64,000 bases of DNA. Source: Ligula intestinalis (taxonomy: Eukaryota; Platyhelminthes; Cestoda; Diphyllobothriidea; Diphyllobothriidae). Below, in pieces: positions 1 through 8,479 of the stretch (its first letter is position 1; every line of letters begins with the position of its first letter). The notes beneath the pieces are model-generated. The model searched no databases, had not been told where the DNA came from, and saw nothing but the letters and a program-made list of their open reading frames with translations. The position numbers and the translations under genes are program-made. Where the stretch lies: the NCBI GenBank assembly GCA_036362985.1, contig JAYGXS010000001.1:76936599-77000598 (forward strand). Reading direction: 5' to 3'.

Positions 1-2429
1 GCTATACGTTGGCGGCGTCCCATGTTGCAGGTGTACGGCCACACCGGGCTTACTGGTGCGTTGGGGTGAAGTTTGCAGAGCCGTACACTGACGGGTATAC
101 CTACCGCACATACGCACTATGAAAAATTACTATGTATGCAGAAGAAGCCTAGGTGACGCCAACTGGGCCTCGTAAAGCAGGCATGACTATCTTGACAAGA
201 AGTTCCTATTAACGGTACACTGACAGTACCCGCCGAACGCATTGATTACCACGGTGGATACTTCTACTTTCATCCGCCCCAGGCACCCAGCCCGCATACT
301 TGGCTCCTCAAGGCCGAGTGCAGCGTTGCAACCGCACGCTGGTAACCGTCCTTGATCGGTGGGCAAAACCAGGTGAACGTATCTTCACGCCCGGTAGTCC
401 CCTTTACTAATCCCCAAACTCTTTTCGCACCTCTAAAGAACAAAATCTACTTAGAGGGTGACTTTGTGGGTGACCCAGGCTACCTCGTGTAGTTTTTCCA
501 CTAATCAAAAGCCATCATTCTTGTTTGAATTGGACAGCTGCCTGCGATGATTTAGGAGTAAAGTTGCGTGTCTCCCTGGCGGGGAGGATCATCGCAAAAA
601 TACCCTAAAATACCTCGTAAAACACGCCACTGACAAGCTGATCGGGGCTTGTGAATACCAAACCTGCAGTCGAAAAACCTCAACACCCAATTACTACTTC
701 CGACCGATTCATTATGCCTCCAAAAAGTTTGTCAGAGTGACCCTGCCCATTCTAATAACCTGGAATACTTGCTTCCTTTGAGCAATTCAATGACAAATCA
801 TCCAGAAAAGATGACGATGTTGGCCTCCTCTGAAATTATTCGCTACAAAGTGACGATTGCGACTGTCCATAACACCGGCTTTTGTGAAGTGTATCAACTT
901 AAATCTGGGGTTCATGTTAAAAATAAACCTCCGCTGTCTGGTTCAGATCATCCCGCGTTGCTTGGCTTTCTAAAAACCTACTCCTTTTCTAATTGCGCAC
1001 TAATAAACAAACCCAGATGAAAAAATTTGGTTCGTAAAATACCCCACAAGCATTTGCTTGCTGGGTTCTGTTCTCCCAGCTGGATTAAGGATTGGCTTAA
1101 AGATTACTTTTCCTTCGTACTCAGTTTGTCCTGTCTGGTCAGTTGAAATCTACTGTTCTTTCTATCAACCGGGAATCCTTCAGTTTTACATTGTATCACC
1201 TAGCCTCTTTGTACTTCAAACTTAATACCTGGGATTGCCCAACAACTGTTTATACTTTAAGTATGCTTTTGGTGCAGTTATTGATCCACCTATAAAATCA
1301 CTCTGATCACTACTTCCGGAAGGATGCCTTAGATTATGTGTATGCATGTTCGTTGGAAAATGGTATTTCAGTCAATAATCAGCAATCAGTCCAGTGGGTT
1401 TGCCAACTGCAACCTTCTCCCATTCCCGAATCCTTTTACAGTCTTCCCAACGACGTAGCGTCTTTCCGAAATCCCGGAGTTACTCTCTGCTGGAAGTTCC
1501 CATTCGCTCTTTATATTGAAACCCCTTTTCACTTAAATTTGTAAAGTTGTTTATTACTTTCGTCTTTTACGTACCTGTCATATCCTTTAAATCCTAATCT
1601 GGACACTCATGGGTGCCTGCATTCTGCCTATTATTCTCTATTGTCTGCCAGTTACTCTGACCATTTTGCTTAAAACAGTCTACTCATTTAAAAAAATACC
1701 CTCCGAACGCCCTCCTCTGCTACCGATATTACTTATGACCCTTTCAGTGATATCTTAATAGAACGAGATTTCACAATGGTGAAGCAATTTGCCGATCGAA
1801 TTCTAAACAATGTTGTCTATTCCCTTTACCCTGAATTCAGTACTGCGCAGTCTTTTCACCTCATACGTTGTGGCTTCGGGTATATCTGTAGCCGTAAATA
1901 GGCGTACCAGCGTACCGTATTACCACGACTGACACGCTACTTTGCGTGTAAAGGGACCGAAATACGGAGACTGAGAAATCAACTGTCTCCATAGTAGTCA
2001 TGCAGTTTTGTGTAAACCTATTCATTGCATTGCCTTTTCTTTGTCTGTATTCTGCCTTGGTGAATGAAGAACGGTTTCTACTGAAAATATCCGAAAGATA
2101 CTTTCAAAATAACGTGCAGAACACTTTTTCGCTCTCTCTCTCTATCTCAAACACATTCTTCTATAGTCCACGTCCAAGGCAGAGCGAAGACAGGTCGGAA
2201 TAACCTTTGTCACCAGGACCGACATTGTGAGACAGCTGTCCTGCCTACCGTAAGGTGTAAACGACCGTCATATGCCTACGGGACTGTCACGTTGTGGGAA
2301 CAATTTCGTCTCCAGCGTCAACGTCTATGATCTCCTCAGTGACCTAATCCGACGACGTGAAGTCAGGTTCTGCGACGATCTGCACACCAGCCTAGCGACT
2401 GCGATGGAGGTGGACAACTGGTTACCCAC
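1..2429. other. Unassigned region, no supported gene
   Basis: The stretch has only short ORFs (83 codons or fewer) with no motif I recognise. Part of it (about 1-720) is richer in GC than the rest and could be old transposon debris, but no conserved domain can be read. Nothing is assigned. Confidence 0.5.
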
Positions 2430-3440
2430 TTTGTAACCTCAGTGTTTGCGTCGGCAAAGGCCATGTCACGCGGACAGGAGTGCTCGGGGACTGCAACAGC
2501 ACTGGCCTTTCCCGTATGCGGGTCTACGCGGGACAACATCTACTCCTGGTCAACGTCCTTCGATTTCCAATGTTGGATTAGGCCACGGGGGTGAATCCTC
2601 GTTCACGTCACAGACAACTGATGGACCGGTTTCAAGCCTGGAGGTGTAACTGACGTGACCCGCTCGTGACTAAGGTGGTGTGGAGTGTTGACTGATCACC
2701 GCTTTATCCTCTGCAAGATGAGGCTTCGACTGCAACTCCGCATATGACCGCAAAATAAGTTAAGAGCAAGCAATTGATGTACTGATGCGGTTGAATGCTG
2801 ATGACATTTTAGCAGCTTAATGAACTGAAAACTGGAAAAGATCCAAATTCTGGGGGCGCGTGCCAGTGTCGAGACCACGTGAAAGGAATTGTAAGATGCA
2901 CTCCAAGCTACCGTTGTAGAGGCCTCCGGCCATTCACGCCATCGACATCAGCAATAATATTGTAAAATGGGTGAAGAAATATGTACTTTCCTCTTAGAAA
3001 AACATAGGCTATAGATGACCTACCACATCACCAGCAGCGAAACAAATAAATCTGCATAGTTCCGAGGACGAGGATTGGTATGACAGAGGTTGAGGGGAGC
3101 GGGGGTACAGAATGATTGAGAAACTCGAAGAGCTGAGGAGATCCAAAGATATTCAACTAAGGTGAGCTGAATATTCCTTTTGCAGCCATTAAACAGTCAC
3201 TTGGCCACAAGCCAAGTATACTGTCCCACGGCGGATTTCGGACGGTACAAACCTTCTGATGGAGAAGTCACAGACCCTGGAGCGCTGAGCAGCGCACTTC
3301 CGGAGGGTTCTCAACCACCTGTTAGGAAAGCCATCACTCGACTTTATCCAGTGGATATCAACGACTACCTCTATCATCACATCCACTGCACCTGCACACA
3401 CTGCCCAAGATATTCAGTCGTGGCATGGGTCTCTTAGGCC
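2430..3440 (+). pseudogene. Decayed non-LTR retrotransposon, endonuclease to linker region
   Basis: Conceptual translation in shifting frames resembles the AP-like endonuclease C-terminus and the linker before the RT of LINE elements often annotated as jockey-like or craniofacial-development-protein-2-like ORFs. VNPRSRHRQLMD at 2591-2626 matches the family's TW.HPRSR..HLLD block (the substrate/catalytic end of the nuclease). CKMRLRLQL at 2712-2738 matches its SKMRLRLQP block. PFAAIK at 3176-3193 matches the FFAAIK block, and LLMEKSQTLER followed by AAHFRRVLN from about 3256 matches LLTEK.QIL.RWAEHFR.VLN, with the Trp codon now TGA. The blocks lie in the family order and roughly the right spacing, but in at least three frames with several stops, so the copy is dead. 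The RT domain is not seen downstream. The assignment rests on remembered family motifs; clade (RTE versus CR1/jockey) is uncertain. Confidence 0.6.
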
Positions 3441-3647
3441 GTATGTTCCTCCGCTTAAAGCTTAAATAACACCGCGCTCCAGACCTTATCCTCATACTCG
3501 GTCCGACTCTGCATGACCAACCAAACATGCTTCAGTCACAGTTAAACGGCCCCCACACCACGTGCCATACCTTGTAACGGTCCCACCCATCGTTCCTGCA
3601 TAGCCGCTCACCGATCGGATACGGGACTCCCTCGTCCAGCCCGGTCT

Positions 3648-3737
3648 TGGGGTTGGCTAGATATGGCTAGCTGATGACGGCTAATAAACTAGAAGCGACC
3701 ATTCGAGTCTCCCGGGTATTTGCTGCTAATGTTTTCC
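3648..3737 (+). mobile_element. SINE 3' fragment
   Basis: This shares the 3' half of the SINE family seen at 20.3, 52.8, 55.1 and 58.6 kb: a GGTTGGNTATGGCT-like stretch, then a CTGATGACGGCTAATAA hairpin segment, then the C(A/G)GTCTCCC tail. The hairpin arms here are CTAG/CTAG (3667-3670 and 3689-3692), where other copies have CTGG/CCAG, a compensatory change. No convincing A or B box is found upstream, so this appears to be a 5'-truncated copy. Confidence 0.6.
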
Positions 3738-4623
3738 AGTCATAACCTTTTTTTCGGCAACAATCATAAGACCCACTTTGCCGACACCGTCACAATTGGC
3801 CCAATTCCACATGTCAGAACATACAGATTGTGCATTAGTGGGAAGCAGGCCCTTCAGCAAGCCTGGTGCATGAATTGGAAACCAGGTCTCATGTGGCACA
3901 TGCAGAGGGACTGTGCTCCCAACACAATCACCAGCGAACCGACAGTTTCAAACACTCGATTACTGCATGAAAGAGGGAGGTTCACGATGCGTAATCCATT
4001 CCCGAGCAAATGAGTGCATTCCTCCCTATAATTAATCTGGGATCTATGCATCTATCATAAGGCTTTAAGAGGCGTAAAGTAAACGCTTAATAAGTAACAA
4101 GATAACCCCCAGTTAGCGTGACCAGTACGGTGTGTATGTTGGATGACTGCCTGTCAGACCACGTCAGGCTCAGTAATTCCTCATTATGTGGCCTTTATTG
4201 CACATTGAGCTACGTGAAATCCCAGTCGATCATTGCATTGGAGAGCATGCACTGCTTACGCTGGTAGCAAGCATGCTTTTGACTATGCCGCCACATAAAT
4301 TGGAGGTCAGGGCGTGTGTTGTACAGGTAGCTGGACTGTTCTAGTCCCGTCAGCCAAGACGTCAAGGTTCGGTCAGTCAACTGGTGTACGAGAGAGGGAA
4401 GAGAGATTGAGGTCTGCAACAGGTAATCGCTTCGCCCGGCAGTTCAGCTCCTTCCTTACTGTAGTAAATCGGATGCGTATGCATTTTCCACGGCGTCCTG
4501 CAAGTCGTGCGTCGGAAGGCTGCGAACTGACAGGGTAAGCCGTTACACTTGCTCAGCAATGGGTATGCATGATTGGTGACTAGCTCGGAGCTGAGAATCA
4601 GACTCGGTGGTTCCTTCTTAAAT
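3738..4623. other. Unassigned region
   Basis: Only short, mutually overlapping ORFs on both strands (about 97 codons at most). No domain, repeat or RNA gene was recognised. Confidence 0.5.
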
Positions 4624-4635
4624 TGTCCTCCATGA
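4624..4635 (+). repeat. Left target-site duplication of the Penelope-like element
   Basis: TGTCCTCCATGA occurs here and again at 6233-6244, flanking the inverted-repeat-bounded element. A perfect 12-bp direct repeat placed at both outer edges is what a target-site duplication should look like; it also defines the element limits as about 4636-6232. Confidence 0.75.
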
Positions 4636-4668
4636 ATTGTTTAAGTTCAGCGATGATACCCATGTAAG

Positions 4669-4822
4669 CATTGAGGAAGTCAAGTTAAGCGAACGAACGT
4701 TTTCGATTAATTCATCATCAGGCAATACAGTAATATAAGGGAGGGTAGAGTTAACGAAAGTTTTAGGCAAACCAATCAGTAGTAACAAGGGGGAGAGAGG
4801 GGGGAGAGGTGTAAAAGGATCA
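4669..4822 (-). repeat. Left inverted pseudo-LTR arm of the Penelope-like element
   Basis: The reverse complement of this segment matches 6081-6234 almost base for base, including the purine-rich block at 4788-4810 (polypyrimidine in the right arm). The inner end coincides with the first base of the ORF's ATG, so the start codon sits exactly at the junction between the arm and the truncated body. It holds a minus-strand hammerhead-like core (about 4688-4725). Confidence 0.85.
4688..4725 (-). ncRNA. Hammerhead-like core in left pseudo-LTR
   Basis: Read on the minus strand, CTGATGA (4715-4721) is followed by a weak stem-loop and GAAA (4701-4704), then ACGTTCG. It is the inverted copy of the motif at 6177-6216. 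Hammerhead motifs are reported for pseudo-LTRs of Penelope-like elements. Helix II is poor in this copy (two pairs only), so activity is doubtful. Confidence 0.45.
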
Positions 4823-5988
4823 TGGGCAAAATTGAGAGCAACAAACTTTCTCCTATTATAAAAGACCTTCCAGCCTATGTTCGCTATGTGGATGATATAT
4901 TTATAATAGCAGACGGAAGACTTGAGCTTGACACATTCTTAGATAAAGTGAATCAGGTGCACTCAGCGTTAACCTTCACTTTGGAAAAAGAGGACAGACA
5001 GTGTCTCCCCTTTCTGGACGTCCTCCTTAGTAGAAGATCTGATGGATCAATAATTAGAAGTGTATTTCGCAAGAAGACCTGGACAGGGCAATACACTAAC
5101 TTCTACAGTTTTGTGCCACTAAGTCAGAAACGAGGCCTAGTCCGCTGCCTCACGAACCGAGCTAGGCGAATATGTTCTCCAGAGACACTGGAGGACGAAC
5201 TCGCACTGCTTAAAAATACCTTACAAGAAAATGGGTTCCCCGATAAGTTCATCGATAAGTTTATGGAGGAACGTCCACCAAGACCGGAGGTACCGACGGC
5301 TGAGAAGAAAATCGTATTTCTTACACTGCCTTTTCAAGGTGATCCAGCAAGCGAACTTCTACAGCTTCGTCTGAACGCTGCAATCGCGCGTACATATCCA
5401 GCAGCAAAGTTAAGATTATTGTTCTCAAGCACTCCACTTCTTCGCCTTGAAGGCAAGGATAGACTGTCGTTCCAGACCACATCAATGTGTATCTACAACT
5501 TTACATGCTCCTGTGGGGCAAGTTACATTGGTCGAACGATTAGACGTCTATCCAAGCGCATGAGAGAGCATCACCCTGCGTGGCTAAACAGAGGCAAAAC
5601 TAAGTCAATATCAAGCGCAATTCTGGCTCACTTGGTAGACAGCGGTCATCGGGTAGACGTCAACCAAGCATTTAGAGTCGTCTACAAAGTTCCGGCGAAA
5701 CACTCTAAGTTCCTGCGTCAGCGGATACTTGCGACGGCAGAAGCAGTCGCCATTCGCATCACAAACCCAATTTTATGTGTGCAGAAAGCATTTGTAGCGG
5801 CCCTAAGTCTCCCGTGGCCAAAAGCCTTTTCAAAATCTGCCCTCACGCCTCTTACTACGCCGCGAAACAATGAGGAGACAGCGGCATCAAGCATCCAAAG
5901 GCCACCGACACAGTCTCAAGACGTTGACACCTTGCGTCCTCACACAACCCAAAAAAAAACCCGAGACGAGGACCACTGGATGACATGA
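4822..5988 (+). CDS. Penelope-like RT C-terminus with GIY-YIG endonuclease
   Basis: The 388-codon frame encodes the second half of a Penelope-like polyprotein, which copies element RNA into DNA at a nick made by its own endonuclease. The RT catalytic YVDD lies at residues 22-25, followed by the LPFLDVLL block (62-69) and the FRKKTWTGQYTNFYSFVPL block (82-100) typical of this family's palm/thumb. The GIY-YIG nuclease starts at about 223: IYNFTCSCG with paired Cys (229, 231), SYIGRT (234-239), RMREHH (246-251), then AHLVDSGH (269-276) and a Glu at 308 in a helix-like AEAVAIRI segment, the likely metal-binding Glu. RT motifs N-terminal to YVDD are absent, about half of the usual protein, so it cannot be a complete RT. 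The ATG lies at the junction with the inverted arm and is probably fortuitous. The Ser/Thr/Pro-rich tail after about 340 is not part of a known domain. No in-frame stop or frameshift is seen after truncation. Confidence 0.9.
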   Translation: MGKIESNKLSPIIKDLPAYVRYVDDIFIIADGRLELDTFLDKVNQVHSALTFTLEKEDRQCLPFLDVLLSRRSDGSIIRSVFRKKTWTGQYTNFYSFVPLSQKRGLVRCLTNRARRICSPETLEDELALLKNTLQENGFPDKFIDKFMEERPPRPEVPTAEKKIVFLTLPFQGDPASELLQLRLNAAIARTYPAAKLRLLFSSTPLLRLEGKDRLSFQTTSMCIYNFTCSCGASYIGRTIRRLSKRMREHHPAWLNRGKTKSISSAILAHLVDSGHRVDVNQAFRVVYKVPAKHSKFLRQRILATAEAVAIRITNPILCVQKAFVAALSLPWPKAFSKSALTPLTTPRNNEETAASSIQRPPTQSQDVDTLRPHTTQKKTRDEDHWMT

Positions 5989-6000
5989 ACTAATTGTCGG

Positions 6001-6120
6001 ACACCTTCCCCTTCCCCTCTCCCCCCACCCCATTTCTCTGTCCCTAATTAAGACTAGAATCTGATCCCCTTGATCCCCCTTGATCCTTTTACACCTCTCC
6101 CCCCTCTCTCCCCCTTGTTA
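6001..6120 (+). repeat. Polypyrimidine tract downstream of the Penelope-like ORF
   Basis: A C/T-rich run of short CCCC and CTCTCC blocks lies between the stop codon and the unique part of the right pseudo-LTR. The mirror purine tract is present in the left arm. It is part of the element rather than of host sequence. Confidence 0.7.
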
Positions 6121-6234
6121 CTACTGATTGGTTTGCCTAAAACTTTCGTTAACTCTACCCTCCCTTATATTACTGTATTGCCTGATGATGAATTAATCGA
6201 AAACGTTCGTTCGCTTAACTTGACTTCCTCAATG
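6081..6234 (+). repeat. Right pseudo-LTR arm of the Penelope-like element
   Basis: This is the inverted partner of 4669-4822. It ends at CTCAATG immediately before the right 12-bp direct repeat. A diverged minus-strand relative lies at about 34985-35105. Confidence 0.85.
6177..6216 (+). ncRNA. Hammerhead-like ribozyme core in right pseudo-LTR
   Basis: CTGATGA (6182-6188) is followed by a short AT-rich hairpin and GAAA (6199-6202). Downstream, AACGTT can form a loopless helix III leading to TC at 6207-6208, or ACG/CGT leading to TC at 6211-6212; in the second register GC can pair with GC just before CTGATGA as helix I. This is the architecture of minimal type-I hammerheads of Penelope-like elements. 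Helix II is weak and an extra base follows CTGATGA, so it may be degenerate. Confidence 0.5.
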
Positions 6235-6244
6235 TCCTCCATGA
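6233..6244 (+). repeat. Right target-site duplication of the Penelope-like element
   Basis: TGTCCTCCATGA repeats 4624-4635 exactly. Two bases overlap the end of the pseudo-LTR match. Confidence 0.75.
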
Positions 6245-8161
6245 CACTCTGACCGATGACACGCAACATTTCCTCAATTAAAATCCAAGCAAATCCTCCG
6301 GCATCTCCCTACACAGTAGTACTCATAAATTTTGGCGCTTGAACTACTAAGCTACGTTTCCTTCTCTTCTTTCTATATAGACATCTAGGAATAAATTATC
6401 AGAATATGTGAATGTAATTCGGTTGGGGGACAGACCAGTTTGAACATGGCGCTGGTAAGATCAGGCTTAAATATCCGCTCAGCGTACCCTTACGCCCCAC
6501 CTTCGTTGTTCGTCTTAGTGGCGACATGCCGACATTGTGAGGCGTCAGCGTGCGCGGTGGTGAGACTTTGAGGTAGGCTGGAGTGAAGCGGGAGCCAGTC
6601 CCGACGGAAAGTCTGGACACACAGGGTCACAAGAGGGGGGGGGGGTAGTTTGGGTGAAGATGCAATCTGATAGCCGATGTGAAAGTTCACGCGAGCCAGG
6701 CTCTCGCGACTGACCGTGTGTGTGTTCCGCACCGGAAGGCAGAGGCCTCAGTTGAGACCACTTTTAAACGAAAATTTCGCACGCTGGACACTGGTCATCG
6801 CCCAGTGTGGGCGGCAAGACGGAGGGAGGGGGCACAGTAAGCCTCAACAAAACGGCGGAGTTGCACTCACACAATGACGCTGAGTGAGGGGCTCGGGTTA
6901 CTCCGTTTAGGGCGTGTGCGGGTCCTCAAAGAAACGTAATGGCGGCTCTGTTTTTGGCTCTCTCTGTATGCAATCTGACAACTGCTGCAGCGAAGCTAAT
7001 AGGTTCGGAAAAAAAGATGCCATGCGAACATGCATACCGTTTCAGTAAATGTGCTTAGATTCGGGAACGCGCTCCTTATACGTCACAAAGAAAACAGATT
7101 AGCTGTCTTAAAACTTATGACGGAAAACAAAGGTTTTATTCGATTTATTCAACAATTCGCAAAAATCCACGCAACTCACTTACTGTAAACGAAAGACCTT
7201 TTGAGTGATTTAACTGAAAAGTCATAAAAGTAGCAAAAAGTAAAGTTGACTGTTAGTTCAATGTTTTAAAAACGTCGTAATTTTCAAGTTTTATGTTAGC
7301 AGAAGTCCATCCAACGATTGGAGAACCTGTCATTTTGTAGGGTTAGGCGTATCCTCTAATAGTAATTGCATTAAGATTCTAAATAAATACTAAATAAAAC
7401 TAAGCAATGTTGGTGCCTACGAATATATTTTACAGTTACGCTTCAATATTTACTAACATTTGAAAATGGTGATCGGGAAACAACTCCCAAAGTGGAACAA
7501 AGCATTCAAACCGAGTGAATTCATTATGTTTTTGCAAAAAAGAAGACACCGGAGAACCCCTCGTGCTTTGGAAAATAAATTTTCTGAAAAGTGACTAGAT
7601 TTCAGCCGTCTTCCTACGAAAGACTCAAAAGTCCTGTACTCTGACCGTATTTGCTCCGAAGTCTAGTTCCCCAATTAGGCATTGAGGTGTAACCGGCAGA
7701 AACCCAGTGGAAAACAAGTGAGTCCGTAGAAAACATTGGTGTCCTACACATATTCCAGAACTGATAAATATGGTAAGCGTTATCTGGCTATGTGACTTAC
7801 GAGTTAATGTACCAGTCAGGCTGTTGGCTTGAACTGATAGCGCACTTAATTGCTAAAATGAGTGAGGCTAACTCGACAATGTAGACTTCACTGGGGAACT
7901 TTACGGGCAGAAAAGGTGGTCAGACACTTTGCTTCTGTCATCTACCGCTTTTTCCGTATGCTTACAGTGTGCAAATCGCCAGAAAATAAGATGTAAAACG
8001 GCCGTTTTGATTGGCATTCGCTAGAACTCCTTAATAACTCTAGCTCCAAAGAAGGGATTTGATGCAACACTATACGGATGCGAGTCAGGCTAATTAATGT
8101 AAACACATTCACATCAGGGCTCTGTTCTTGCTAATTCACCTTATGGACCATGGCATGCACT
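6245..8161. other. Unassigned region with a CpG-richer part
   Basis: No gene is supported. About 6420-6960 is GC- and CpG-richer than its surroundings and includes an 11-base G run at 6635-6645 and GGAGGGAGGGGG-like tracts; it might be a promoter or an old repeat. From 7000 to 8160 the sequence is AT-rich with stops in all frames. Confidence 0.4.
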
Positions 8162-8475
8162 GAACTGACTTTTCGGATTCTCGCTCAAGCCCATTATCAG
8201 AGAAATTCGCGAATGCGGGATGATGGAGGTGTCAGGGGTGCAGTACTTATAGGACGCAGATGACATGCAGCCATGTGCTTAATCCAATTAGCAGATCCCG
8301 CATTCATCGCTGGTGGTCCAACAGGACGCGATGATCGCTGGCTAGTCTCCGTCCAGGTCGTTAATTGTCAGAATTTTATCACAGTTAACCGCCCTGGTGC
8401 CCTTATCACCTTTGTTTGCAACTGTCCCTGATGATGGGTTCAAGCGAGAATCCGAAACTTCAGACCAATAATTTA
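8162..8475. mobile_element. Small head-to-head element with hammerhead-like ends
   Basis: A hairpin motif on the minus strand at about 8165-8205 and on the plus strand at about 8423-8470 are inverted copies of each other (for example TTTCGGATTCTCGCTCAAG on the left is matched by CTTGAACC-type/GAATCC-GAAA on the right) with about 220 bp between. No ORF lies inside. The arrangement mimics the inverted pseudo-LTRs of the Penelope-like element at 4.6-6.2 kb, so this may be a non-autonomous derivative. Target duplications were not found. Confidence 0.55.
8423..8466 (+). ncRNA. Hammerhead-like ribozyme
   Basis: CTGATGA (8428-8434), one extra T, helix II GGGTTC/GAATCC with a six-base loop, GAAA (8454-8457), CT, TC (8460-8461) and AGAC (8462-8465). 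AGAC can pair with GTCC upstream except for one mismatch at the base next to the core. Helix III has one C/T mismatch. Core residues are intact. Confidence 0.5.
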
Positions 8476-8479
8476 GTAA

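Larger units (their letters stand above)
4636..6232 (+). mobile_element. Penelope-like retroelement, 5'-truncated, inverted terminal repeats
   Basis: The element is a long inverted repeat (4669-4822 against 6081-6234) around a single ORF that encodes the end of an RT and a GIY-YIG nuclease, the domain order of canonical endonuclease-positive Penelope-like elements. A 12-bp direct repeat flanks the whole. Members of this class often insert 5'-truncated with an inverted pseudo-LTR copy upstream, which is the structure seen. The left arm carries about 33 extra bases (4636-4668) that are missing from the right arm but recur in a diverged copy near 35.0 kb, so they belong to the pseudo-LTR. A polypyrimidine tract (about 6003-6120) lies between the ORF and the right pseudo-LTR and runs into it. 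The open frame and intact target duplication suggest a fairly recent insertion. Confidence 0.85.
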
